Positions 13,401 to 24,060 of a stretch of DNA of 64,000 bases are shown here, in pieces. Made by a program: the position numbers and the translations under genes. This stretch comes from Sapria himalayana. Its lineage: Eukaryota; Streptophyta; Magnoliopsida; Malpighiales; Rafflesiaceae. The stretch lies in assembly GCA_029783825.1 (NCBI GenBank), contig JAREIK010002991.1:55001-119000 (forward strand). Direction: 5' to 3'. The notes under the pieces were generated by a model. The model searched no databases. It was not told the DNA's origin and saw nothing but the letters and a program-made list of their open reading frames with translations. How positions within the stretch are numbered: position 1 is the first letter of the stretch; each line of letters begins with the position of its first letter.

Positions 13401-16400
13401 AAGTTTTTTTTTTTTTGTTAGGGTAGGGGGTATTGCATCGGGTTCACTTTTGAACGGAGAGTATATTCCTAGCATGTCAAAAAATACACCTACTAACTCA
13501 CCATTTAATCCAGATATAAAGTTCATATATAAATATTAGTTCATTAGTTGATTTTACTAGATATACGAGAATTATAAAAAAAAATAATAAAGCTAATAAT
13601 GATTAGGTCATATATTACTAATAATGTTAGTATAATTAATTATTTTTTTATATTTTCCTATATATATTCACATGAATTCAGGGCTTAAGATTTTTATGTT
13701 GGAAAGAAAATTCTAAAAAAAAAGAGAATATGTTTAGAGATCATTAGCATAATCTTATATAAATATATTTAGATTTTAGTTGAACTCTTATGATTAAGAA
13801 AGAAGACCCATCACAAATTTTTATATTTTTTTTACATGTAACCTCAAGTTATGAAAGCAAAAAACAAACAGTTATTTCAAGATCTAATTAAGAAAAAAAA
13901 TACATGACTATGACATTAATTACTTGTTAGCTCTAATGGACTAGTCAATTCTTTGAGAAGATTTGTCTATTAGTTCAATGTCTAATTATATTTTAGTGTG
14001 ATAGTCTGACAACTAAACACATTGTTAACCCATTATTCCATGAGCAGAGAAAATATATTAAGATTTATTGACAATTTAAATATTTTTTTCTACTCCAAGC
14101 TGGGTATATATGAAATAAATGCCCAAATTGAAGAGAGAGGTTAAGGCTTGGTTTATCTTTTTAAATTATTATTTATTTCATTTGATTTTTTATTGCTTGA
14201 GAACTCAACTTGTGAGCTTCCAGAAATCATATATATATATATATATATATATATGATTTGTGTTGTATTTTGAATATTATTTTTTCAAATTAATTATATT
14301 TTATGTTTTCTCATTTCACTTTCTTTGTTACTCCTTCCCTAAATCCTAACCCTAACCCTAAAAAAAGTAGTATCAAACAATAACAATGATAATATAAAAT
14401 ATAATCAAACTATCAAACAAGCTTCCCTCACTATTCTTAATTAATCCAAAGTGATATTTAAACAAATAATACAAACAAGTTTCAAACAACCAAATAAAAT
14501 ATTTTTCTATTATTTCAACTAAAGGGCATACCATTATTAAAGCAAAACTGGTCACCATGAGATATTTTCATATTACTTTATCATATCGTTTATTGTCTAG
14601 ACATCTTTTTAATTCGACAAACTTGCTGCATTTTGAATTTATAATCAACAATAAACTTGTTCTTATCCCATTCTAGCCATATCAACAATAAAATCCAAAA
14701 ACATCAGTTTAAGCACAAGAAAAATTTAATAGGAAGCTCATGAGAACTACTTAAAAATTTAGAAAATCATTGAAATATGATAATTATACCATCAAATTCC
14801 ATGGTCTTTCAGGCTGAGGGCATAGAAGATCAAAAAGAACCCCCGTGGGTATGTACCTACGACATATCAATCAACAATGTAACGATAATATGGTAGCAAA
14901 AAAAATAGATTTTGAAATTATATAAGGGAGTGAAAAACAAATGTAATTAACAAATGGAGAAAAAAAGAATTTTTTTAAAAAATTGTTAAAACAATCAGAA
15001 TCAACTCATACTTCAAAGGAAAGTGAATAATTTTTAATCATGAGTCACAAAAGCAAAATAATCCAAAACAAAACAAGGATGCTCATTACACATGTCAAAT
15101 CAACACCCAGGGGAGCATAATTTGTAACATTCTATCATAGCTCCTGCTTGCCACTAAATTTTACCAAATAACACATTTGGGACTCAAATTTGATCATAAC
15201 ACAAACCATTAGGAGTTAGGACTACCAATTTGCTCTTGTAGGCATTTTGTGAATAAGTAAAGATATAACTCACTCGAGGCAAGGAAAAGAGCATATGATT
15301 TCTTATATCAAGAAATACATTTTTGTCGGATACTCTATTACTCACAATGGGTATGGGCATTACCCACCAAATGACTATATGATCATTGCATGTATGGACA
15401 TGATATTCTTTATGAATTAATCATTTTCAATGACTCAATCTAATAGAATTGACATTCAAACACCATGATGAAAGAATCATTTTTATGTTTAATTTTTACT
15501 TATCATAAAGTGGTAACATTTGCCCCTACCAATACGACTATATCTGAAACTACAAGCATAGCTAATTTTGAAAAGTAATGATAGTTTTATTCTTGATATT
15601 AGCAAGAAAAGAAATCTTGTTTGTGTCCCATATGATGCGAGATATGAATCTTCCTAGAAAGAAGAAGAATTTGAAAAATTATTTATCTCAACCTAAAAAA
15701 ATATACCACAAGGATACATCTTAAGCCTTCCCAAAGTCTACTGTCCTAACAGTTACTCTAGTTCAAAGTAATGACTTAAACCTTATAATTGTTTTATAAT
15801 AAGAACATAAAGTATGATCTACACAACACTCATTACCACAAATATTCTTTTATTTTCATTTTAATACTGCATATTCTAATTTTTTGTCATCTTTTGATAG
15901 TTGTAAGATTTGATATAATTTTTAAGATATTTAATTTATTCAAGATGAAGGAAATGTAGAGGTGTCAAACAAAACATGTCGGGCCTGCCTAGCCCATTTT
16001 TTTCAGGCCCGACGGTGCTTTCATGTCGGGCCATGCACGGCACGATTATAGTAGCGTGCCGTGCCTGGCCCGGTATGATTTTGTGGAGTTCAGCACGATA
16101 CGGACCCACAGCACGATCAGCCGGGTTCGGGCGGTCAGGACGAACCCTAAATTAAAAAAAATTATGATTTCTGCGTGCCCAAACCCCTAATTTTAAAAAA
16201 AAATTAGGGTTTAGACGCCCACGTAGGCCGTAACCCTAATTTTAAAAAAAATATTGATTTCAACAATGTACCGTACCAACGGGCCACGGTACCGTGCCGA
16301 GTCAGGAACGAAACGAGACCCAGTTGGCATCTGGACAGCATAGCACAATTGTGTCATGGTCATGCACGGCACGAGCCCGGGCACGGAAAATTTCCGTGTC

Positions 16401-19400
16401 GGGCCAGCCCAGGCATGGCAGAATCGTGACGTGCCTCGTACTGGGCTGGGCCAGTTGACACCTCTATGAAAAAGTTGATCTCATCCAATTGTACTTGAGA
16501 TCTCATTGCAAGATCCATGAAACAAATTATATTGAATGAACAAAGCACAATCACATCCAATTGTACTTGAAAACTCATTCTGAAATATTTAGATAAGCAT
16601 GCAATTGAATGCAAATGGGTTACAAGGTAAACACTTTACATAAAGAAAAAATTGATCAGCTCAAAGTAAAGTTGATAACCATGAAATTTATAAAAATTTA
16701 TGAAGTTAATTATTATATTATTTTTGGGGCCAAAATGACTACTATGAGATTGATATTTTTTATTGTTACTTCCCATATATGAATTATATATCAATTGGAT
16801 ATGAGAATAGATTCCTCAGTGATGATCTCAATGAAGAGGTATTTATACAATAGTCGCTACATCATGTTTTATTATTCATAAGAGCGCAAGCATGATGTGT
16901 ATAATATGAAAAATTATTTATAGCATTAAATAATCTCCTGTGGAATAGTTTGGCATGTTCTATTTTCCACTAATCATATTCAACCTTAGATAATACAAGT
17001 CAAATTATGTATATTTTTACCTACATAGATCATGTCAATAGTTTATTATATTAGTAGTGCAAGTTTTAATATTATGATTATAAAAAATCATCTATTGAAT
17101 ATAATTTAACTAAAACTATTCATATCAATTGAATTTTACTTAGATACTTCCTACGTATTAAAATTAAATACTCAAAAAATATCATTTTTTTACTCAAATG
17201 ATATATGTTTTAGATATATATTCTAAATTTTATATGATTGGATATACACTAGTTGACTCACCACTTGATAACAACATAAACTTGTTCACAAGTATCGATT
17301 CCTCAAGTGATTCTACAAAATACAAAATTATAAAAAATAAAACTATCTAATAGTGATCAATCTAGATATCATCTTTGTTGTTAGTTGTTAGTATAATTAT
17401 AATTAGTTAGTTCTTAATTTCTCATATTCATATAAATACAATTCTGATGATTCTAGTACATGTAAAAATGATTTCGAGAAATAAAATTTCATTCAGAGAT
17501 CTCAGATATAGCCAGTTAAAAATGATATCAAATATCAGTTGGGCTCCAATAATAATAAAAAAATGACCTATAATATGATTATTTTTTTGAGACAATCTTA
17601 TCTCCTAAAATAATATGAAACAACCTATTATTTTCAGACCCAACAAAGAGATAAAATATAACAATATAAAATTGGTAACTTATAAGCTTCAATGGTTCAG
17701 TCACTTCTTGAAAGATCTATACTTAACAATTGAGAAAATAAAATATGTTAAAAATGATTATCACTTCATATGTGAGAAAATCTAGGATGATTCATTGTTA
17801 ATAATATTTTAATAATATTTTAACGAAAATTCTCAGAGGATCATAAATTTATTTTTTTCTCTTTCTACTTAAATATTGGCGATACTCAGACATCAACTTG
17901 AAAGAAAATATTGATATTAATTTTAGTTGGTAAGTTTTATTTTTTTTAGTATTATTATATTGTCTGATAGAACTAGAGGTGTAGGTTGTTCCAAATCATA
18001 TATATATTTGTAATTGTATTTTTCATCTTTTAAACACCAAGCACAACCAAAAACATCATAAATTATGCATGAGCCATCCCATAGCATAGCTCGGGTGATC
18101 TTGGGGTAGGATTCCTGACTTGTGTGCTGCAAAACATGCAGCACAATACAACTTCCATGTCAACCTATGTGGACTGATTTCAGCCCGACTTACCAAACTA
18201 GGCTAGCTTAGAATGAACTAGGCTAGTTTGAAATGAACTCAAAATAGTATAGGTTCCTACCATGCCTAGTACAATAATATGTCGGGTTGGGCATAGCCCA
18301 ACCGGCCTAGCATGACCCACTATTACCAAGGAAATCAAAGAGCCAACGGCCCTTGCTGGCCTGGCATGGCCCCTTGAACACCTCTAGCTTGAAGGGTTCC
18401 TTAATGTAATGAAGTTAAGTTTGATTTTTTTAGCTTATTATATTAATTTTTTTGTTTTAGTCAGAATGGAAGCATCCAACATATGAGCTGCTCCAACTTG
18501 AATATGTAGATCTTATTGTGATTTTTAAATTTTAGAATTAATGATAATCAAATCATTTTCCACCTCTCTCCTCTACACTCTTTTCTCATCTCTCTCTCTC
18601 TCCATCTCCTTTTTCTCAAAACCCTAGAAGTGTTAAGCTTAGAGGTGTCAAACGGGCCGGCCCAGCACGGCACGGCCCGTTTTTCACGTGCCCAGCCGTG
18701 CTACCGTGCCGTGCCCGGCACGGCACGGTTTTTTAAATTCGGCACGGCACGGCCCGTGGGCACGGCAAGGCCGTGCCGTGCCGGCCCGCTCGGGCACGGG
18801 CGCACGGCAAGGCAGGGCAGGCGGGGCGGGGCGGGTCGGGTCTGTTTGGACCCGACCCGCGGTCTTTTTACCGGGGGCGGGGCCCGGTTGGGTCACGAGT
18901 CACGACTCAGTGAGTCGTGACCGTGTGTCGCGACTCACGACTCACGACGCAGGCACGCGGGCCGGCGTGCCGTGCCAAGGCACGAGCCGTGCCGGCCCAG
19001 GCACGAGCCGTGCCGGCCCAGGCACGAGCCGTGCCGGCCCAGGCACGGCACGTGGTTTGTTCGCCCGGGCCCGGCACGGGCCCGGGCACGTTTTTTTATC
19101 GTGCCGGGCCGGCCCAGGCACGGCCGAACCGTGTCGTGCCTCGTGCTGGGCCGGGCCAGCCCGGCCCGTTTGACACCTCTAGTTAAGCTTGAATAGTGAT
19201 TGATTAAATTAAATCTTTGTATTTGTTGTATACGGTGTGTTTTGATAATCTATTTATATGATCTAATATTTTTATTTTAATATTTGCTTGTAAGTACATG
19301 GAAGAAAATATTAAGAAGTTGAAAATATAGCAGTAATATAATAATGGAGGTCAGTGAGCAGAAAAAATTTTTAGAGCAGAGTCTTACCTGTCCGATAATC

Positions 19401-21979
19401 CGACCCGCTCCGATTAATTAAACCGAACAATTTTTAATATAAAATATTTTGTATTTTATTTTTTTGGGTTATTGTTTTTATGATCTAGAACTTTACATCT
19501 TCTCTCTCTCTCTCTGCACTATTTATCGCGACTGTTTCTGTGTTGCACATACTGTAAGACTTCTGATTTTAGTTTAATATGTAACGCATAATCATTTTTT
19601 GGTGAATATAGCTAGTCATGCTGAGCGACTAGAGAACCACGTTATTTCATACATTTCTGTTATGGTTTCTGTTTTGTTTTTATTATCTAATACTTGAATT
19701 GTGGATTAGGTATATATCATTTATTATTTTTATTATTTTTTCTTCTTCTGTATCTTAAAATCACAACTGTTGAAGCGCAATTGCCCAACATTATTGAATA
19801 TTTCAACATATATGATATATTGTGGCTTTATGTATTTTTTTATATTAATGATGTACTTAAGCTTTATGTATTCCTTATTTATGTATGACTAGACCTGAGA
19901 GCTTGGCTTGCTTCAAAGTATTGATACTTAAGATTAACATATTTGTAGTTATCAGTTTATTGGACTCATCAATGTATTGCACTTATCATCAAAAAAATTA
20001 TATTTGCATAAATACCATAACATGCAAAATAGTTATAGGGCTCTATCTGTCTACGCCAACTCCTAATTTTTAAATAGCTTTCAGCAAGATTTTTTTGTGC
20101 TTCATTTTTGTTTAATAGTTATCGGCAAGATTTTTGTTTAAATACAATTGTTTACACATATAACTCAACCAAATTCCAAATACACTAGAGAATAATATTG
20201 TTTTATTCCTAATACACAAGAGTAATTATTTTCACTCTTCCCACTTTACCTTTTATTTCACTTTTATTTCTCCATCAAGAGATTTTGAGCAACAATTAAG
20301 AAAGGAATAAGAATGACAAATTATAAATGAAATTGAGATATAAAGTATAAAGTAAGGAGCTGAACAGCAACCACCTTCAAATATTACAAAGTGACTTGTG
20401 CCCCCCTTTTTTTGACAAAAAAATTATGTTGGAACATCCACAACATTTCCAACGCATGAGCATGTGTTATGTTAATTGTCCTAAACCAAGCATCTGCATG
20501 ATGAGATTAAAATTTTCTATGAAAATGTTGAACAAAGTAACAATTGACATTTTCAAATATCTATAAAAATTCATGTATTGTATTGATTTACATTTGCTGT
20601 TGTTTGGATGAGATTTACTGTGAATCATTAAATTTTCATATTCATTTATGGACCCACCAGCATGTCATATGGGAGCAACAAACATCTATACATAAAATTG
20701 TGTTGACAAACACCCACATGTAGGGCTGTAACCAAACCAAGCTGCTCGGCGTTCGGCTCGTTAGAAGCTCGCTTGAACTTGTTTATTAAGTTAAACGAGC
20801 CGAGCCCGAAGATCAATTTGAGACTCGTAAGTTAAATGAGCCGAGCCCGAGCACCCTCAAACTCGGCTCATCAGCTCGTAAACAAGCTCGTGAATAGGCT
20901 CGTGAGCAAGCTCGTTAACCAAGCTTGTGAACAAGCTCATGAATCAAGCTCGTGAACATGATGAAGTCTTGATGCACGATAAATATTTCCTACATATGAA
21001 CATGATGAATATTTTAACTCTTGAACTTCATTTTGAGAATAACTTTTTCATTTAGTTATATGTTGTCTATTTTAAATGAATATTTTCTTTATTTCTCGAA
21101 CATCATTCTAAGGCTCATAAGTTAAACGGCTCGTCATCTCATAAAAAGGCTCGTCAATAGGCTCGTGGATAGTCTTGTGAGCAAGCTCGTTAACCAGGCT
21201 CATAAACGAGCTCGTAAATTAAACGAGCCGAGCCCGAGCACCCTCAAGCTCGGCTCGTCGGCTTGTAAACAAGCTTGTGAACAAGCTCGAGCCTATTCCT
21301 TTAAAACCAAGCCGAGCCGAGCTTAACCTGCCTAATACTCAGCTCGACTCGGCTCAGTTACACCCCTACCCACATGAGCTTAATATTAGCAATTGGTATC
21401 TGATTCTTAACACAAGAAGTATGGAATTCATCCAACAAGTTTTCCATTATAAATGTGTGAAACTTAATGAGGATGCCAATAGTCATAGTTCTTTGGTAAA
21501 TTGATCTTGCCAGGCTTGGATCGAGTGGGATACAATTGTCACAGTTCGCTGGTGCTTGTTAATCGAAAGTAACCATTTCGCAATGAACCACTAAATTATA
21601 GAATAGAGAAGCATGGCAATTCAATCTCTTCCATACGTAACAACGAGATTTGTGTAGCTTTTCAATCGTCGAGCGGAAAAGTAAAATAAACAAAAAAGTA
21701 ACAGTCCTCTAGCAAGTTGCTAAGCTAGGATGCAATAAAAGTCTGTGACAATTACCATTTTAAGGGCAAGCCGTTGTAGTCAAACCAGACAGCGCCCTGT
21801 ACAGGAGGCAGTGCCGATGACAAATAAAGCTTTATCGAGGGAAGAAGAAGAGGCAGGTATCCTATGCGAGGCGCTAGGATGTGGACTGGAGGAGGCGGTG
21901 GTAGGACCGTCACTTCGGACTCGTGGAGGTGAACTTGAAGAGGAATCGCACCTTCCCAGACGTACTTCATCGCTTCCAT
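10328..21979 (-). CDS. ATG5: Autophagy protein 5 (ATG5), exons 1-3, 5' part of gene only
   Basis: ATG5 is the protein to which ATG12 is covalently joined. The ATG12-ATG5 conjugate, with ATG16, promotes lipidation of ATG8 on the growing autophagosome membrane. Three minus-strand exons splice in frame with GT-AG borders (21756-21979, 14790-14856, 10328-10417) and encode 127 residues. These cover the N-terminal helix and the start of the first ubiquitin-like domain. Diagnostic blocks are KYVWEGAIPLQ (5-15), LAPRIGYLPLL (35-45), WFDYNGLPLKWYIPTGVLFD (65-84), ERPWNL (91-96), HFRGYP (99-104) and KWSFINSLKE (118-127). Lys126 in SLKE lines up with the known ATG12 acceptor lysine of the family (Arabidopsis Lys128). 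Plant ATG5 is usually 330-390 residues, so about two thirds is missing from the window. No stop or frameshift is seen in the three exons. Introns are large (6.9 and 4.4 kb) and full of transposon relics. Whether the gene is intact depends on the sequence left of the window. Confidence 0.93.
10560..10770 (+). repeat. Dispersed repeat with internal (AT)n, copy 1
   Basis: The order of parts is a T-rich head, gagagcactcaacttgaagg, an (AT)n hairpin core near 10655-10672, tttctcaaattaataaaatt, a pyrimidine-rich stretch and tcctaaccctaa. The same order occurs at 14150-14365, so the two belong to one family. The class is unknown. The two copies sit in the same intron of ATG5. Confidence 0.65.
14150..14365 (+). 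repeat. Dispersed repeat with internal (AT)n, copy 2
   Basis: Same architecture as 10560-10770: T-rich head, cttgagaactcaacttgtga, an (AT)n core near 14230-14254, ttttcaaattaattatattt, a pyrimidine-rich stretch and a short telomere-like end taaccctaaccctaa. The telomere-like end is only about 18 nt, far too short to be a telomere. Confidence 0.65.
14790..14856 (-). CDS. ATG5: ATG5 exon 2
   Basis: A 67-nt exon whose first G completes Trp75, followed by 22 codons: YIPTGVLFDLLC, PQ, PERPWNLM. The acceptor is GTCGTAG and the donor GTATAA. It is too short to stand out as an open frame. It was recognised by its YIPTGVLFDLLC and ERPWNL blocks, which match plant ATG5 directly after the exon 1 LKW. 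Confidence 0.93.
15957..16466. mobile_element. hAT-type non-autonomous element (GC-rich, TAGAGGTGTCAAAC family)
   Basis: The ends are tagaggtgtcaaac at the left and ttgacacctcta at the right, an imperfect terminal inverted repeat that fits the hAT end rule YARNG. The flanking octamers aggaaatg and tgaaaaag match at 5 of 8 positions, consistent with an old target-site duplication. The inside is GC-rich with gggcc, cgtgcc and ggcacga words plus inverted ccctaattt blocks. It has no transposase. The 84-codon minus-strand frame here is a composition by-product. Confidence 0.8.
17390..17550 (+). mobile_element. Possible decayed copia LTR end and primer-binding site
   Basis: The stretch cataTAAATAcaat, then gagaaataaaatttcattcag, then a weak tggtatcagagc-like word near 17528-17550 has the layout of the TATA, R-U5 and PBS parts of plant copia LTRs. 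No second LTR or coding remnant adjoins it. This is a weak call. Confidence 0.25.
17974..18386. mobile_element. Decayed hAT-type element of the TAGAGGTGT family
   Basis: Starts tagaggtgtag and ends ttgaacacctcta, an imperfect inverted repeat matching the neighbouring elements. The flanking octamers gatagaac and gcttgaag agree at 5 of 8 positions. The inside has worn-down GC-rich words (gtcgggttgggc, ctggcctggcatggcc). It is an older member of the family than 18640-19181. Confidence 0.6.
18640..19181. mobile_element. hAT-type non-autonomous element with perfect 8-bp TSD
   Basis: A 542-bp element flanked by a perfect 8-bp duplication, gttaagct (18632-18639 and 19182-19189). The terminal inverted repeat starts tagaggtgtcaaacgggccg and is perfect for about 21 bp, then continues with an internal gap. 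Eight-bp duplications and YARNG ends are hallmarks of hAT transposons. The interior is strikingly GC-rich in an AT-rich region, with ggcacg/cgtgcc words in both orientations and three 21-bp tandem units at about 18978-19045. No transposase is present. All Pro/Ala/Arg-rich open frames here are composition by-products. The crisp ends suggest a relatively young insertion. Confidence 0.93.
20721..21368. mobile_element. hAT-type element with perfect 8-bp TSD (GAGCCGAGCTCG family)
   Basis: A 648-bp element flanked by the perfect octamer cccacatg (20713-20720 and 21369-21376). The ends are tagggctgtaac and gttacacccct plus a, which satisfies the hAT end rule. The interior is built from repeated gagctcg/cgagccgagcc and aacaagctcgtgaa words in two clusters (about 20860-20960 and 21110-21300) with an AT-rich middle. 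No transposase. It is a different family from the TAGAGGTGTCAAAC elements nearby but of the same superfamily. Confidence 0.92.
21756..21979 (-). CDS. ATG5: ATG5 exon 1 (coding part)
   Basis: The ATG is at 21979-21977. It is preceded 18 nt upstream by an in-frame TAG, which supports this start. The exon encodes residues 1-74 plus two bases of Trp75. It opens MEAMKYVWEGAIPLQVHLHE, contains a Pro-rich linker (LPPPPPP, 26-31 region) and then the conserved LAPRIGYLPLL. The donor GTAATT follows the split TG|G codon at 21755. Reading through without splicing gives a stop at once. Confidence 0.93.
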
Positions 21980-22080
21980 TTCTCGCAGCCTAACCTAACC
22001 TCGATTTTTTTCGTTCAGAGGACACTAGAGTTCAAATGAAACCGAGTGATTTACCCATTAGGGTTCCGAGGCCGACAGAT
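21980..22080 (-). promoter_or_regulatory. ATG5: ATG5 5' UTR / proximal promoter
   Basis: Directly upstream of the ATG5 start the sequence is less AT-rich than the flanks. On the minus strand it holds an aaccctaa telo-box-like word (22058-22065), often found near transcription starts of plant housekeeping genes, and an in-frame TAG 18 nt before the ATG. Beyond about 22080 the sequence becomes AT-rich. No TATA box can be assigned with confidence. Confidence 0.5.
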
Positions 22081-22490
22081 TTTTATTTAAAAAATTATAT
22101 AACAAAAAATGATTAAATTACTATTTCTCAAAATAGTAAACTTGATATATTTAATGAACAATTTTTTAATTAGGATATATTAGGATATATATATACTTGT
22201 CCAAGAGGATACGAATAAAAAATAATTACCCTAAATAGTGAGCAAGATTATGATAATTAATCTTGAGTATAATTTATTTGAAAATACCAAATATATACTT
22301 CGATGATAAAGTATAAAAAATATCTTAGTTGCAAGCTGTGTTTTATTAATTAAGGTCATGATCGTCATTATGATCATGATTGACGTCGAAATACAGAAGT
22401 AGACCATAATTTAATAGTAACAAATACCTTCTATCATGGAAGACAAGTGACTTGGGATAGTTATTCATTGAGCTCTCAATGGAGCAAGGT
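22081..22490. other. AT-rich sequence upstream of ATG5; nothing recognised
   Basis: Presumed upstream region of ATG5. No coding frame, inverted repeat or RNA gene was seen, only AT-rich words and a short atcatgatcgtcattatgatcatgat palindrome-like stretch near 22355-22383. Confidence 0.5.
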
Positions 22491-22499
22491 GATTTGGGA

Positions 22500-22766
22500 A
22501 CTACGCGAGGCATTACGTGATTCATGTGTTTGGCATGGCACAGCCCAATTAAGAAAAGTGCCTGGGGCAAACTCGTGTCGGCATGCAGCACAGTTTGAGC
22601 CATGCCGAGCCAGATTTCCCAGCATAGGAGGTGTGGCATGGCATGACCCAGACAAAAAACAAGCCAATTGACCATGCCGGGCTACCCATTTTAGGATTAA
22701 GTTAGTATGACATTACTCGTGCTAAAAACTATGTAGTACCCCAGCACGGCCCACTTGGCACCATTA
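22500..22766. mobile_element. Decayed GC-rich hAT-like relic
   Basis: Contains worn ggcatggcac, catgccgagcc and gcatggcatgaccc words and a right end agcacggcccacttggcacc plus atta that resembles the right end of the TAGAGGTGTCAAAC family. The left end and target-site duplication are not identifiable. Open frames on both strands here are by-products of the GC-rich words. Confidence 0.5.
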
Positions 22767-24060
22767 GTTCTGCATGAATATTATCATTGAACTAGCTTCT
22801 CTAGTACTCTCATATTGTCGATACCTTCTAAGTCACCCTTCAATAATTAGAATAGGCCTTACGCAAAAATTATATATAACAAACATAGTTTTGTCAGCAT
22901 AAAGGTAACTCAAAAGCTCAATATCATATGTTAATAAACTATAATTAATTGTAACACCAACCTCAAACTTGGAAGCCTAGAAACCAGGCAGGGTCTACTG
23001 CTAATATACCACTTCATGGCCCACCACCATTTAATATTGTAGTAGTCACCACATTACGTTCCTCCATTAATCCTCTTCTTCAAAAGTTTTTCTCCCATCA
23101 TTAACAAGTTGTGCCATCAACTCATCCTCTTCTTCTAGTTTTGATTTATGACATTCTAGTTTTGGTCAATTTTCATTATCTCGTTTAAAATATTTATCAT
23201 CCTCATAAACTTTATGAAAGTTAAAGTCTCGTGATATTTATGATTGTAATAGATATAAATTAGTAAGATTTTCAGTTGTACCATTTATCATAAGTTTTTA
23301 TTATTAATTCTTGTTTATTTGATTTTATTCAGTATGACCCCTACGGAGCCTCCTCCTATTCACACAAAAGGAGGATCTTAATATTGTGTATCACTCATTG
23401 ATGATCATACTCACTATTGATGGCATTATTTAATAAAATATTATTTTGAATTCTTTGACAAACTATACATTTTGTGTTATTATAAAAACTCAACACTCTA
23501 CAATTATCATATGTTCGAAGTATGATATTGCCCATTGGTAATGAACATATTTCTAATAAATTTATTGAGTTGCTTATCTCGAATGAAATAATTCATCATA
23601 CTCAACTTATAAATACTCCATTCCATGAATGACATGATTGTCTTACTGTGTCGTGCCCATTTGACAACTCGAATTCTATCCATCACTTTGTTATAACATG
23701 ACTAGATATGATCTTATTATTACTAATCATTTTTAGAGGGTTCTGATAACTTGTTTTCTCAAGTTTCTAGTACTTTGGAAACCCCTTTTCATATTCTTCC
23801 TCATTTTTCCTTGCATTTTATTCATAATGTTTGTTCTAATAATATTATAGTTACTAACACTCTAGTCTCCAGAACACCTGAAGCTCCACCTTCTATATGG
23901 TCCGTCGAGCTTTGTACAATATTGTAGATCCACCTATATGTTGATCCATGTGTTTATAAAGCTACACTACAATGTTATCATATTTTGCTTTTCTTTTTAT
24001 TCCTTATCTTTTATTTGTTTTTTAGCTTCAACTCATTCTTTCTCTAAGTATTCGTCTAAT
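22767..24060. other. AT-rich stretch, possibly the 5' part of the copia relic; no clear domain
   Basis: I could not identify integrase or gag motifs here. The segment cctacggagcctcctcc near 23340 and ccagaacacctgaagctccacc near 23870 have the Pro-rich flavour of the linker between integrase and reverse transcriptase in copia elements. They may be part of the same pseudogene. Confidence 0.35.

Larger units (their letters stand above)
10418..14789 (-). other. ATG5: ATG5 intron 2 (4.4 kb), AT-rich with repeat relics
   Basis: GT-AG intron between exons 2 and 3. It is mostly anonymous AT-rich DNA. It holds two related dispersed-repeat copies (10560-10770 and 14150-14365, listed separately) and a decayed AAGGC-type relic near 12985-13075. 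Several open frames of 60-90 codons (for example 11885-12160, 12654-12932 and 13270-13539) show no recognisable domain, and I treat them as chance. Confidence 0.85.
14857..21755 (-). other. ATG5: ATG5 intron 1 (6.9 kb), transposon-rich
   Basis: GT-AG intron between exons 1 and 2. It contains at least four GC-rich hAT-type elements (15957-16466, 17974-18386, 18640-19181, 20721-21368), a possible LTR remnant near 17390-17550, and anonymous AT-rich DNA. Open frames inside it, such as 19694-19888 and 21277-21504, have no recognisable domains. Confidence 0.85.

Noticed and set aside
14340..14360. Telomere-like taaccctaaccctaa
   Set aside because: Only about 18 nt and part of a dispersed repeat also seen at 10560-10770, so it is not an interstitial telomere array.
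18630..19196. Several overlapping Ala/Arg/Pro-rich frames of 60-161 codons on both strands
   Set aside because: They lie wholly inside the GC-rich hAT element 18640-19181. GC-rich words lack stops, so frames stay open by composition.
21745..21993. 82-codon plus-strand frame
   Set aside because: It is the shadow of ATG5 exon 1 on the opposite strand, which has clear family similarity and splice signals.
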